Assembly (NCBI GenBank): GCA_937871285.1
Contig: CALMQS010000096.1
Location: forward strand, 62,001-126,000
Length of the DNA stretch: 64,000 nucleotides
From: an uncultured Sphingobacteriales bacterium
GTDB lineage: Bacteria > Bacteroidota > Bacteroidia > Chitinophagales > Chitinophagaceae
Direction of reading: 5' to 3'
Below the pieces are notes generated by a model, which saw nothing but the letters and a program-made list of their open reading frames with translations, searched no databases and was not told the DNA's origin. Position numbers and translations under genes: made by a program. This document shows positions 1 to 8,308 of this stretch, piece by piece. The number at the start of each line of letters is the position of its first letter. Positions within the stretch are counted from its first letter, which is position 1.

Positions 1-229
1 TTTCTATAATTAAGTCTGGTTTTATATCCCATATTATTTCCTGCATTGCCACCATATCTTGCGGGTATTGAATGATGGGGCGTCCCATCCAGGAGAAATT
101 ATAGGAGTAGAAGGTTTTATTCGATTCGGTATTGAACGACTTTGCCGCGGCCAATAAGTCCTCATTCTTTCCATTGTTGGCTATTCTTTCTATCCGCTCG
201 TTATTAAAATCATGAACAGGACTATTCAT
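1..229 (-). CDS. CmcI-like (cephalosporin hydroxylase family) protein, 5' part only
   Basis: The reading frame opens at an ATG at 229 and stays open to the window edge, giving 76 residues of an incomplete protein. The N-terminus has the stretches SYNFSWMGRPIIQYP and, at the edge, DIKPDLIIE, which resemble the start of the cephalosporin hydroxylase / rhamnosyl O-methyltransferase family (CmcI type), SAM-dependent enzymes often found in sugar-modification clusters. The start overlaps the end of the upstream reductase gene by 8 bp, so it is probably the sixth gene of the deoxysugar operon. An O-methyl transfer to the sugar is the likeliest role, by inference. The catalytic part lies outside the window. 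Confidence 0.75.
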   Translation of the reverse strand, partial: MNSPVHDFNNERIERIANNGKNEDLLAAAKSFNTESNKTFYSYNFSWMGRPIIQYPQDMVAMQEIIWDIKPDLIIE

Positions 230-1076
230 ACAGAATTGTTTTTAGTTTGGTTTTATCTCCCCAAAAGTGCATGGGCTCATAATCGGGGTAGTCGTAAAAG
301 CCTGTATTTAATTTTATTGATCGGTTTTTTTCAATCATATAATTTTCTACAAACTGCTTCACAGTAACAGGTTCTCCGCTACAACAGTTAATAATTCCGG
401 TTACTTTTTGCTGCAGGGCGATTGCAATTGCATATTCTGCTACTTTTTCTACGGGTAAATAATCCCTGCTCTGATCACCCCGGCTCATGTTAAACGCTTC
501 CTCGTGGTTATCCAATGCCATCTGCAACTGCGAAAGTAAGGATTTTGGGTTTTGCCCTTCCCCATACATATAAAAAAGACGGATCCACTTCACATGTACC
601 GGGTAAATACTTTGTAACTCCAACAAAAAATTCCATAGTTCACTTTTAGCTATACCATAGGAGGTTGTTGGTTTAACGGGAAGGTCTTCATGCAACGCTC
701 CTTCCTGCATGCCATATTCAAGACATGTACCCGTTACCGAAAGGTTCCTTAACCCGTTACAAATCATGTTCTGAAGGAATGCTTTATGTCGTGGAAGATT
801 AATATCTACATGAAATGCCCCCTTAAAATCCGGTAGCCCTTCCCATGCAAGATGGATCATGATATCGGGGCGAAAAAAGAAGTCAAAATAGTTTATGTCA
901 TCGTTATAATCCGAGAGATTGAGATTTATATAGGTCACATCTCTGAACCAGCTTTTCGCTTTGGCTTTTTCCGGATTGGAAGAACTTGCTATAACGTAAT
1001 GCCCCAACCGAAGTAACTGCTTCACAACATAATTGCCGATAAATCCACTGGCGCCTGTAACCAATACCTTCATCAC
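222..1076 (-). CDS. NAD-dependent epimerase/dehydratase (SDR family) of a deoxysugar pathway
   Basis: This 284-residue extended short-chain dehydrogenase has the N-terminal nucleotide-binding motif TGASGFIG near residues 7-14 and the catalytic pair YGIAKSE (YxxxK) near the middle. It lies 1 bp after the C-methyltransferase gene, inside an operon that makes a CDP-6-deoxyhexose, so the expected reaction is reduction of the 4-keto group of the methylated intermediate, or possibly a further epimerisation. The family alone does not fix substrate or stereochemistry. No frameshift or missing motif is seen. Confidence 0.85.
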   Translation of the reverse strand: MMKVLVTGASGFIGNYVVKQLLRLGHYVIASSSNPEKAKAKSWFRDVTYINLNLSDYNDDINYFDFFFRPDIMIHLAWEGLPDFKGAFHVDINLPRHKAFLQNMICNGLRNLSVTGTCLEYGMQEGALHEDLPVKPTTSYGIAKSELWNFLLELQSIYPVHVKWIRLFYMYGEGQNPKSLLSQLQMALDNHEEAFNMSRGDQSRDYLPVEKVAEYAIAIALQQKVTGIINCCSGEPVTVKQFVENYMIEKNRSIKLNTGFYDYPDYEPMHFWGDKTKLKTILYE

Positions 1077-1077
1077 A

Positions 1078-2301
1078 CTACATTATTTTTAAAGAGGGGA
1101 TCGGAATAACAAATTTTCCGTTCCAATCTTTAATATATGACAATTGTTCCATAATCTCTTTTTCCAGATTCCAGGGTAAAATTAACACATAATCCGGTTT
1201 ATCTTCTTTTAATTGCACTTCAGACAGCACAGGGATATGGCTGGCCGGGAGCCACTTACCCTGCTTATTTGGATTGGCGTCTACCACATAGCTAATAAGA
1301 TCATTTTTGATGCCACAATAATTCAGTAGCGTATTACCTTTAGCCGCGGCTCCGTATGCTGCTACTTTTTTTCCTTTCTTTTTACTTTCAATAAGAAAGC
1401 TGGTCAATTCCAGTTTAACAATTAATGCCTTGGATTGAAACCCTTCATAATACAGCAATTCGTTTATTCCTTTCCGAATTTCCTTCTCCAGTAACAATGC
1501 TACATTCTCTGTAACAGTATGTATACCTCCTTTGTGCTTTGCATAGATGCGCAGTGATCCTCCATGTGTGGGTAGCTCATCAACATCAAAAAGCTCCAGT
1601 GCTGCCGATTCAAATATTTGTTTAACAGTAAAAAATGATAAGTAAGAGAAGTGTTCGTGATATATGGTGTCAAATTGGTTATTGTCCACCAATTGCATAA
1701 GATGGGGAAACTCCATGGTTATAATACCTGTGTCTTTGAGCAGCAGTTTCATTCCCTTTACAAAATCCACTATATCGGGTACATGGGCCAGTACATTGTT
1801 GCCCAGGAGCAGATCGGCATATATCTTTTTATCGGCAAGTTGTTGGGCTAATCGCGTTCCAAAAAAATCTATAGTGGTATCAATACCTTTTGATATTGCC
1901 ACTTCCGCAGTATTAGCTGTTGGTTCTATACCTAAAACAGGTATGTGGTTTTGATGAAAATATTGCAGGAGGTAGCCATCATTGGAAGCTATTTCTGTAA
2001 CCCTGGACCTTTCATCTAAATGAAATCGTTCAATCATTAATTCCGTATATGCCTTTGCATGTTGCAGCCAGCTTTTTGAATACGAGGAAAAGTAAACATA
2101 TTCATTATTGAAAATAGCATCTGACTTTTTGTATTCATCTACCTGCACTAAAAAACACTGGTGACAGGTATATACTTTTAGTGGATAAAAAACCTCCGGC
2201 TCATTCAGTTGTTCTTTCGTAAGAAAGGAGTTGGATGCAGGGGCGTTTACCAAATCTATAAATGTATGTTTCAAATCTGTTTTACAAAATCTGCATTGCA
2301 T
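1078..2301 (-). CDS. SAM-dependent sugar C-methyltransferase with N-terminal zinc-binding domain
   Basis: The 407-residue product has the three-part build of NovU/TylCIII-type sugar C-methyltransferases. An N-terminal zinc site uses C3, C6, C46 and C49. A central Rossmann methyltransferase domain carries motif I as VTEIASNDGYLLQYF. A C-terminal domain contains AAYGAAAKGNTLLNY. Such enzymes methylate a carbon next to the keto group of an NDP-4-keto-6-deoxyhexose. Length is typical of the family. The gene follows the 3,5-epimerase gene by 5 bp and precedes the reductase by 1 bp. The methylated carbon (C3 or C5) cannot be read from sequence. Confidence 0.88.
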   Translation of the reverse strand: MQCRFCKTDLKHTFIDLVNAPASNSFLTKEQLNEPEVFYPLKVYTCHQCFLVQVDEYKKSDAIFNNEYVYFSSYSKSWLQHAKAYTELMIERFHLDERSRVTEIASNDGYLLQYFHQNHIPVLGIEPTANTAEVAISKGIDTTIDFFGTRLAQQLADKKIYADLLLGNNVLAHVPDIVDFVKGMKLLLKDTGIITMEFPHLMQLVDNNQFDTIYHEHFSYLSFFTVKQIFESAALELFDVDELPTHGGSLRIYAKHKGGIHTVTENVALLLEKEIRKGINELLYYEGFQSKALIVKLELTSFLIESKKKGKKVAAYGAAAKGNTLLNYCGIKNDLISYVVDANPNKQGKWLPASHIPVLSEVQLKEDKPDYVLILPWNLEKEIMEQLSYIKDWNGKFVIPIPSLKIM

Positions 2302-2306
2302 AAAAT

Positions 2307-2852
2307 CTACAATCCTTTAAAGTTTTTATCAATGTAAGGGTGCCCCGTGTCTCTTTCAGAAATGGATCCTGCCGGTAATGGCCATTGTATATTTATTCCC
2401 GGGTCATTATATCGTATGCCTGATTCGGCTTCAGGAGTAAAGTATTCAGTGTGATGGTAAATCAGCTCACAGTTATCGGTAAGTGACTGAAATCCGTGTG
2501 CGAACCCCCCGGGGATGTACAGCATTTTTTTGTTTTTAGCGGAAAGTTCAATGCCGAACCATTGTAAAAAAGTAGGCGAGGCTTTCCGAAGGTCAATGAT
2601 CACGTCAAAAATTCTTCCTGCTATACAACGCACCAGCTTAATTTCGGCGTAGGGATGCACCTGAAAATGCATTCCGCGTATGGTTGCCTGCTGAGCAGTA
2701 AAGGAATGATTCATTTGTACCCATTCTTTTTCATGTCCGATTTGCTGAAACTCTTTTTTACAATAAAATCGTGCAAACCATCCCCGCTCATCCGTAAACG
2801 GCTCAAGGTCAATTAGATAACTGTCTGGTAATGGAGTGGGGGAGAAGATCAT
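2307..2852 (-). CDS. dTDP-4-dehydrorhamnose 3,5-epimerase family protein
   Basis: A 181-residue cupin-fold epimerase of the RmlC/EvaD family. It keeps the signature RGMHFQ with the presumed base H62, the GFAHGFQ strand near residue 116, and the C-terminal EYFTPEAESGIRYNDP segment. Its ATG overlaps the stop of rfbG by 4 bp (ATGA), indicating translational coupling. Since the neighbours make a CDP-sugar, it probably acts on CDP-4-keto-6-deoxyglucose or its methylated form rather than on a dTDP-sugar. Whether one or both positions are epimerised is unknown. Confidence 0.85.
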   Translation of the reverse strand: MIFSPTPLPDSYLIDLEPFTDERGWFARFYCKKEFQQIGHEKEWVQMNHSFTAQQATIRGMHFQVHPYAEIKLVRCIAGRIFDVIIDLRKASPTFLQWFGIELSAKNKKMLYIPGGFAHGFQSLTDNCELIYHHTEYFTPEAESGIRYNDPGINIQWPLPAGSISERDTGHPYIDKNFKGL

Positions 2853-3925
2853 AGAGCAAGATAAGCTTTGATTTGTTGAAATGTAAACGCTGCTCTTTCC
2901 GGCAAAGGTTGCTTATACCAGTTAATCGTCCATTCTATTGCTGCAGAAGCGTCAAGTTTAGGAAGCCACTGAAGTTCATTGATTGCTCTGTTGATATCTA
3001 ACATTAATAATCCGGCTTCGTGAGGTTGACCAGGAGTAGAAATATCCTTCCATTCGCCGCTGCCCCAAACCTTAATCGCCTTCTCAGCTAATGATTTTAC
3101 TGGCAAATGATCATTGGGCAAAGGTCCAAAATTATATGGCATAGAAAAAGCCTCATAATTTTTACTCAATAATCCCCCCAATAATAGGTATCCGGTCAGG
3201 GGTTCCATTACATATTGCCAGGGGCGAATAGCATTAGGGTTTCGGAGTTCTATAGGTTTTTGCTTCTTAAGTGCACGTACGATATCCGGAATAATTCTGT
3301 CTGCGCTCCAATCGCCGCCACCAATCACATTACCTGCTCTGGCAGTTGCAATAGCTTTTTGGTGTGTTTCAAATTTGCCGGGATTAAAGAAAGAATGCCG
3401 GAAAGAACTGGTTACGATCTCAGCACAGGCTTTGCTGCCGCTATAAGGATCATATCCCCCCAGCCTGTCATCTTCTTTATATAAAATATCCTGTTCTTTG
3501 TTTTCATATACTTTATCTGTTGTAATTACAACTATAGTGCAGGGGTGCGAAAGCCGGCTTACTGCTTCAAGCAGGTTGGCCGTGCCTGTAACATTTATTT
3601 CAAATGTTTCGGCGGGAATGCTGTAGGAAAGACGTACGAGTGGTTGTGCTGCTAAATGAAAAACATAATCTGGCTGAAATGCTTGTAGTTCATGGAAAAG
3701 CTGGTCTTTATTGCGAATATCCGCAATCACATTTTCACCCAAACCAAGCGGGGCGATAAGATCAAACAAGCCGTCCTTATACCGGGGTGCAAGCGCATAT
3801 CCTTTTACGATGGCACCCAGTTCCTTAAGTAAACACATCAGCCATGCACCCTTGAAACCCGTATGCCCGGTAATAAAAACTCTTTTTTGTTTATAATATC
3901 CGGAGAGTGTTGCCCGTGTTACCAT
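2849..3925 (-). CDS. rfbG: CDP-glucose 4,6-dehydratase
   Basis: This extended SDR enzyme converts CDP-glucose to CDP-4-keto-6-deoxyglucose. The near-diagnostic nucleotide-binding motif GHTGFKGAWL occurs close to the N-terminus and YDPYSGSKA supplies YxxxK. Three in-frame ATGs exist (3955, 3934, 3925). I chose 3925 because it gives 358 residues, the usual family length, and because this ATG overlaps the rfbF stop in the arrangement ATGGTAA. The longer start would add ten residues inside rfbF. The next gene overlaps by 4 bp. Confidence 0.9.
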   Translation of the reverse strand: MVTRATLSGYYKQKRVFITGHTGFKGAWLMCLLKELGAIVKGYALAPRYKDGLFDLIAPLGLGENVIADIRNKDQLFHELQAFQPDYVFHLAAQPLVRLSYSIPAETFEINVTGTANLLEAVSRLSHPCTIVVITTDKVYENKEQDILYKEDDRLGGYDPYSGSKACAEIVTSSFRHSFFNPGKFETHQKAIATARAGNVIGGGDWSADRIIPDIVRALKKQKPIELRNPNAIRPWQYVMEPLTGYLLLGGLLSKNYEAFSMPYNFGPLPNDHLPVKSLAEKAIKVWGSGEWKDISTPGQPHEAGLLMLDINRAINELQWLPKLDASAAIEWTINWYKQPLPERAAFTFQQIKAYLAL

Positions 3926-4695
3926 TTTTTCCATTTTGCCTGGTTGCTTTTCCATAATGCCTCTAATTCCAGCTTATCACGCATGGCATCCATACACTTC
4001 CAAAATCCTGTATGTTTAAATGCTACCAGTTCGTTATTTGCCGCAAGCTGTTCCAGCGGCTCATCTTCCCACATCATATCATTCATATCAGCATCTAGGT
4101 ATTGGAATACTGCCGGCTTTAATACAAAGAAGCCAGCATTAATCCATTTGCTTTCATCCTTTGCTTTTTCACGAAACGATACAACTTCGCCATTCGTGCC
4201 AATATCCATGCCACCAAAGCGGGCATCCAACTGAACTGCAGTTACCGTAGCAATTTTGTTATGTGAATGATGGAACTGAAGAAGTTCATTTAGATTGATA
4301 TTGCCTACACCATCGCCATAAGTTAGCATAAAGTCCTCATCACCCACATATTTCTGTACTTGTTTAAGTCGGCCTGCTGTTTTGGTATGTAGGCCGGTGT
4401 CCAGCAGCGTAACTTTAAACGCTTCACTTTTGCTTCCGAGCACCTGCATCGAATTATTGCCGAGGTCAATTGAAATATCGGAATTATGCAGAAAATAATT
4501 CATGAAATACTCCTTGATCACATAGCCTTTATAGCCAAGGCAAATAATAAAATCATTAAATCCATAATGACTGTATATCTTCATGATATGCCACAGAATA
4601 GGCTTCCCGCCAATTTCTACCATTGGTTTTGGACGCGTATCGGTTTCTTCAGCCAACCTTGTGCCAAGTCCACCTGCAAATATTATAACTTTCAT
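3919..4695 (-). CDS. rfbF: glucose-1-phosphate cytidylyltransferase
   Basis: A 258-residue nucleotidyltransferase that makes CDP-glucose from CTP and glucose 1-phosphate, the first committed step of the CDP-deoxysugar pathway. The N-terminus shows FAGGLGTRLAEET followed by RPKPMVEIGGKP, the signature and substrate-binding lysine region of the family; the middle has TYGDGVGN and the end has HTGFWKCMDAMRDK, both typical of RfbF. It is the first gene of the operon. A TAnnTTTG box lies 17 bp upstream of the ATG. Its partner rfbG overlaps its 3' end. Confidence 0.93.
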   Translation of the reverse strand: MKVIIFAGGLGTRLAEETDTRPKPMVEIGGKPILWHIMKIYSHYGFNDFIICLGYKGYVIKEYFMNYFLHNSDISIDLGNNSMQVLGSKSEAFKVTLLDTGLHTKTAGRLKQVQKYVGDEDFMLTYGDGVGNINLNELLQFHHSHNKIATVTAVQLDARFGGMDIGTNGEVVSFREKAKDESKWINAGFFVLKPAVFQYLDADMNDMMWEDEPLEQLAANNELVAFKHTGFWKCMDAMRDKLELEALWKSNQAKWKKW

Positions 4696-4712
4696 ATAAT
4701 TATAAGATTGCG

Positions 4713-4720
4713 CAAAGTTA
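4713..4720 (-). promoter_or_regulatory. putative -7 box of the rfbF operon
   Basis: On the minus strand the sequence reads TAACTTTG followed by C, matching the Bacteroidota -7 consensus TAnnTTTG. It ends 17 bp before the rfbF ATG. No clear -33 TTG is found at 18-20 bp; the nearest TTGG is 24 bp away, so the call rests on the -7 box and its position. Confidence 0.4.
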
Positions 4721-4826
4721 AATATTTATACGTATTACCTATAGCCAATTTAGAATTGTACAAAAAGAGAGTTAAGTTAATAAGACTGAATTTTGGAAAT
4801 AGTTTATTGAATACGCCTACGGCTGA

Positions 4827-5062
4827 AAACCTAGGGAACTTCGGGGTACCGGAACTTACACTAATGAAACAGGAATTACTTATGCTACTAAATGGGAGTT
4901 TACCTCTGCAGATCAGCACAATATGAAACTTCTTGTAATAGCAGTACACCTCAGATTTTTATCTGGAATATGGTAGAAATATCGGAAACTTCTTTTCAAA
5001 GTATAACAGCGCTCGATAAACTCAGTATTTTACAGTCTACACGTTATACACCTGTACCTTAA
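4827..5062 (+). pseudogene. frameshifted remnant of a small, possibly lipocalin-like, secreted protein
   Basis: Two overlapping reading frames on the plus strand look like one broken gene. Frame 1 (from 4827) has TGTYTNETGITYATKWEF followed by TSADQHNM. From about 4926 the sense continues in another frame with SCNSSTPQIFIWNMVEIS, SFQSITALDKL and the end RYTPVP before a TAA at 5060-5062. A single indel near 4926 would join them. The alternation of GT.T, W.F and TSF.SI resembles lipocalin-like proteins common in Bacteroidota, a weak likeness. No start codon or signal peptide remains, so the 5' end is lost as well. Confidence 0.4.
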
Positions 5063-5146
5063 AAGATTTTAAAGGGTTAGAGAAAGAAGAAAATCGTAAT
5101 AATCCATAACTTCTGGTTTTCAGAAGTATAAGAGGCTATTAAGAAA

Positions 5147-5180
5147 AAGGCAGTTTCAATTGTGATAACTGCCTTTTTTT
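5147..5180. terminator. bidirectional hairpin terminator
   Basis: AAGGCAGTT at 5147-5155 pairs with AACTGCCTT at 5167-5175 around an 11-nt loop, with seven T on the plus side and TTTTTC on the minus side. It lies 61 bp beyond the stop of the minus-strand lipoprotein gene and 85 bp after the remnant on the plus strand, so it can end transcription from both. Confidence 0.65.
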
Positions 5181-5240
5181 AGTTTTTTAGATAAAATTAA
5201 AAATGCAAAAGGCTGATTAAGAGTTCAATATTTTGATAGA

Positions 5241-6191
5241 TCAGTTTTTATAGGTCACTATAAGTTTTGGATGCTTCTCCGCTGTTGTATAAAAGCTTGA
5301 GCAAAATACCCTGGAATTATATATGACTTCATTTTGTAAACGTATCATAAACCCATTATTGGTATTTGTTCCTGTCATATCTTTTATTAATTCTGTAACA
5401 TCAATATCAATTAAATCAAGAAAAGTTGCCGAGGTGTGTGGAACAATAACCTGGTGCGAAGTTGTTGAAGCAGGCTGATCATTCCACGTAACAGTACCCG
5501 CCGTCCATGGTGTTGTTATGCGTTGTATAAGCATTGCATTATTACTACCGGAATTTGCGCTCAGTTCATCGGGATGATGTCCGTTGATAGGGGTCGGGTT
5601 GGAATATAACGATAATTTCGCATCTGTAATAGTTGCTGTCGATGGGATGCTGCTTAAATCAAATTTAAAAGCTGCTCTCATTCCAATAGTATTGCCTTGA
5701 TACGTCCATGAAACTGCGCCAATTTCAGGTTGTCCGGGTCCTGATCCGTTTGAGGATGAATTTCCCCAAATATGTACCTCATTGGGATTATTAGAGGGCT
5801 GTTGAGTGAGCGTAAGAAACACCGGGCCTTTTACAGTTAAAGAAACAGTATCAACGCCGGTTGCCCCATCATCATCTATCACCATTAACTGATAAGTATA
5901 AATTCCGGTAATAAGTTTCCGCACTTCAGTTGAAGCAGCCCCTTCATTCACTATTTCCGAAGCATTGGGCCCCGATACCTGGCTCCATAAATAAGCTACT
6001 ACATTTCCGTCAGCATCTGCACCGGTTCCTGTGAGGGTCGCCCAGCCTTCACTCTCTTGTAATTCAATAATTCGACTTTCTCCTGCTTCAGCTATTGGAA
6101 TTTTATTATTTATAATCTCTTCTTTTGTGCAATTGGTAAAGAGCAATAAGCTTAATGAGAGAATAATTAAGGAAGGGTTTTTAAAATTCAT
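5241..6191 (-). CDS. DNRLRE-domain lipoprotein with PKD-like domain
   Basis: A 316-residue exported protein. The N-terminus is a lipoprotein signal with lipobox LFTNC (about residues 17-21), so it should be anchored to a membrane and perhaps shown on the surface. Residues about 33-120 form an Ig/PKD-like domain, with AEAGESRIIEL at its start and YTYQLMVIDDDGATGVDTVS near its end. Residues about 125-315 form a DNRLRE domain, with AAFKFDLSSIP, TWNDQPAST, and a terminal HPKLIVTYKN strand. DNRLRE domains occur in surface proteins of soil bacteria, with a structural or glycan-contact role suspected. It is monocistronic and ends at the terminator at 5147-5180. Confidence 0.85.
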   Translation of the reverse strand: MNFKNPSLIILSLSLLLFTNCTKEEIINNKIPIAEAGESRIIELQESEGWATLTGTGADADGNVVAYLWSQVSGPNASEIVNEGAASTEVRKLITGIYTYQLMVIDDDGATGVDTVSLTVKGPVFLTLTQQPSNNPNEVHIWGNSSSNGSGPGQPEIGAVSWTYQGNTIGMRAAFKFDLSSIPSTATITDAKLSLYSNPTPINGHHPDELSANSGSNNAMLIQRITTPWTAGTVTWNDQPASTTSHQVIVPHTSATFLDLIDIDVTELIKDMTGTNTNNGFMIRLQNEVIYNSRVFCSSFYTTAEKHPKLIVTYKN

Positions 6192-6352
6192 AGTTTAGGT
6201 GTTTGATTTTAATATATCAAAAATAAAAGAAAAATAATTGAAATAAAGATTTTATATGATGTTTATTCGATCAATTATGCCTTTCAATGGATTTAAAATA
6301 TCTTAGAATCGGCTCAACCTATGGTTGAACGAAATAAGAAATGACATTATTA

Positions 6353-7153
6353 TTATTTCCTCTTCCGCGCAATTACCAATATAGCTGTTGATTTAAAAGG
6401 GAATCGGGTCGTATCATTTTTGAAGAAATGTTTTACAAGGAAATTTTTCAGCTTACCTTCTTTTAAAACGTCCATGGGTGCGGTAATATAGCTGCTGTGC
6501 AACACTTCAAACCCGTTGCGTTCAAGCAATCGTGTAATCCTTCCTTTGGTATAAATGCGGGCATTGGCCCAGCGCTCGTGCAAAAAGCGGGGTAACCACG
6601 AAAAGAAAGGGACCCTGTTCCACGGTAACAGGGGCAGCTTTGCGCCATGCGTTTCAAATATCCACCATTTATTGGGAACAGAGATTGCCATCAGTCCGTC
6701 ATCTTTTAAAAGCTCCCGGTAAATGGATACACTGTTCTCATCGTGCAAATGCTCTATCACTTCAAAACTGGTAATGCGGTCAAATTGTTGCTGCAAGGGT
6801 GAAATATCCTTTTCAATATCCACGCACTGAAAACTGCAATTGCTGATATTGTTTTTTTTGAGATAGTCCTTAATGTCCTGCTCGTAATCATTTACAATAT
6901 CAATTCCCAGGCATGATCTCATTTTTTGCGACAACAGGAACATAGATGCGCCGTTGCCACACCCTATATCAAGATGTGTGTATTGCTTTCCGGTAAACCC
7001 GGGATATTGTTCCAACAGATTGATGCGGCGCCTGACGATCTTATCCGTTATATCGGCCGGCCGGCCGAGGTAATGCTCCCCGGAAAATAATTCGTCCGGA
7101 ACCCTTTCTTTATATTGCATGAAATAATCCTTTGGAATATCAAAAGTAAACAT
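6353..7153 (-). CDS. class I SAM-dependent methyltransferase
   Basis: This 266-residue protein has a Methyltransf_23-like Rossmann domain. Motif I is HLDIGCGNGAS, the acidic loop is GIDIV, and FEVIEHL is the typical post-II motif. The C-terminus is basic. The gene follows a glycosyltransferase gene by 11 bp and is the last gene of a minus-strand operon that begins with yfhO, so methylation of a glycan or lipid-linked sugar is plausible. The substrate is unknown. No membrane span is seen. Confidence 0.85.
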   Translation of the reverse strand: MFTFDIPKDYFMQYKERVPDELFSGEHYLGRPADITDKIVRRRINLLEQYPGFTGKQYTHLDIGCGNGASMFLLSQKMRSCLGIDIVNDYEQDIKDYLKKNNISNCSFQCVDIEKDISPLQQQFDRITSFEVIEHLHDENSVSIYRELLKDDGLMAISVPNKWWIFETHGAKLPLLPWNRVPFFSWLPRFLHERWANARIYTKGRITRLLERNGFEVLHSSYITAPMDVLKEGKLKNFLVKHFFKNDTTRFPFKSTAILVIARKRK

Positions 7154-7164
7154 TGCATTGCTGA

Positions 7165-8292
7165 TCAGGCTATCGAAAGTATATGCTGATATGCCTTTTG
7201 TACGATATTACCCCAGTAAAAATGTTCGTAAAAATCTGTTGAAATATCTTCTTTCAGCAATGCAACAGACTGTCGTATGGCTTCAAAGAGTGCTGTGCTG
7301 TCTCCATCGGGCACAACGATCAGTTTTCCACCTGTTAGTTCTGCCGGAACGCCAAAGGCGCCGCTGGCAAAGGATACAGCCGAGCTATTGCCAGCCAGGG
7401 CTTCCACTAATTTTGTTTTGATCCCTCCTCCTTCACTGATAGGGTTCATAAAAATATCCGCCGCTTTAAAATAAGTATCAATATCGTTTACAAAACCGGC
7501 GTAAATGATGTTTTTATTTTTATATGCCTCAAGATTGTTGTAGCGTTCCGGCAGGTGATTGCCGCAGATCAATATTGTATATGTAATTCCGTTTTGTTGC
7601 AGCAGGGGATTGATCTTATCCAAGATAATATCCAAACCCTTTAAATTGGGCTGATAATATAAAGTGCCGGTATAAAACAACAGCAGGTCTGTAGGATCAA
7701 TATGGTGCGCAGTGCAGACGGTTGTACGGGCAATTGTTTTTGCCTGCGGGGTAGGAGGGGTGTTGAAGTTTATGCCATAAGTAATAACAGTGCATTTTTT
7801 TTGCTCTAATTTAAAATGAGCAATGGCATAATCCATGTCTTCCCGGGTAATGAAGAAGTTCATATCCGCGCGACGATGCACTGCTTTTTCATACAGCCAT
7901 AACAGGCGCCACCACCATTTTCCAAAGCTTTTAAACCGCAAAGCTTCAATATTATGCGAATGTATGATCAGTTTTACACCGAGCCATTTTTGCAAAGCAA
8001 TGCCCAGCCAGCCATAATAAGGATGTTCTAAAATAATATAATTGACTTTTTTTTGCCGGATGATTTTTCTCAGAGTGAAAAAATAAAAGGGATTAATATA
8101 GCGAAGAATGCTGTTTGACAATAACGGAAGTATTTCATACCCCGACTTATAGGGTACTTCCACTTTTTTTACAGTAATGCAGCTAAGGTTCACCAGGCCT
8201 GAAAGATAATTATTAAATATGCTGATATTCTTTTCGCCGCCCATTAAGGCTGGTAAAAAGCGATACGACACAATACTTAGTACATTTATCAT
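7165..8292 (-). CDS. glycosyltransferase family 4-type protein
   Basis: A 375-residue GT-B glycosyltransferase. The N-terminal domain contains ILEHPYYGWLG and IIHSHNIEALR; the C-terminal donor-binding half has LLFYTGTLYYQPNLKG, IIYAGFVNDIDTYFKAADI and the acidic motif NPISEGGGIKTKLVEALA (EX7E-like), characteristic of the GT1/GT4 superfamily. It probably transfers a hexose from a nucleotide sugar during surface glycan synthesis, acting at the cytoplasmic face. It lies 16 bp after the yfhO-like gene and 11 bp before the methyltransferase gene. Donor and acceptor cannot be predicted. Confidence 0.87.
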   Translation of the reverse strand: MINVLSIVSYRFLPALMGGEKNISIFNNYLSGLVNLSCITVKKVEVPYKSGYEILPLLSNSILRYINPFYFFTLRKIIRQKKVNYIILEHPYYGWLGIALQKWLGVKLIIHSHNIEALRFKSFGKWWWRLLWLYEKAVHRRADMNFFITREDMDYAIAHFKLEQKKCTVITYGINFNTPPTPQAKTIARTTVCTAHHIDPTDLLLFYTGTLYYQPNLKGLDIILDKINPLLQQNGITYTILICGNHLPERYNNLEAYKNKNIIYAGFVNDIDTYFKAADIFMNPISEGGGIKTKLVEALAGNSSAVSFASGAFGVPAELTGGKLIVVPDGDSTALFEAIRQSVALLKEDISTDFYEHFYWGNIVQKAYQHILSIA

Positions 8293-8308
8293 TCAATTCT
8301 TTGCTAAA

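Noticed and set aside
4692..4949. An 85-residue frame on the minus strand upstream of rfbF
   Set aside because: It overlaps the rfbF -7 box and the remnant on the other strand, and has no domain or sensible composition.
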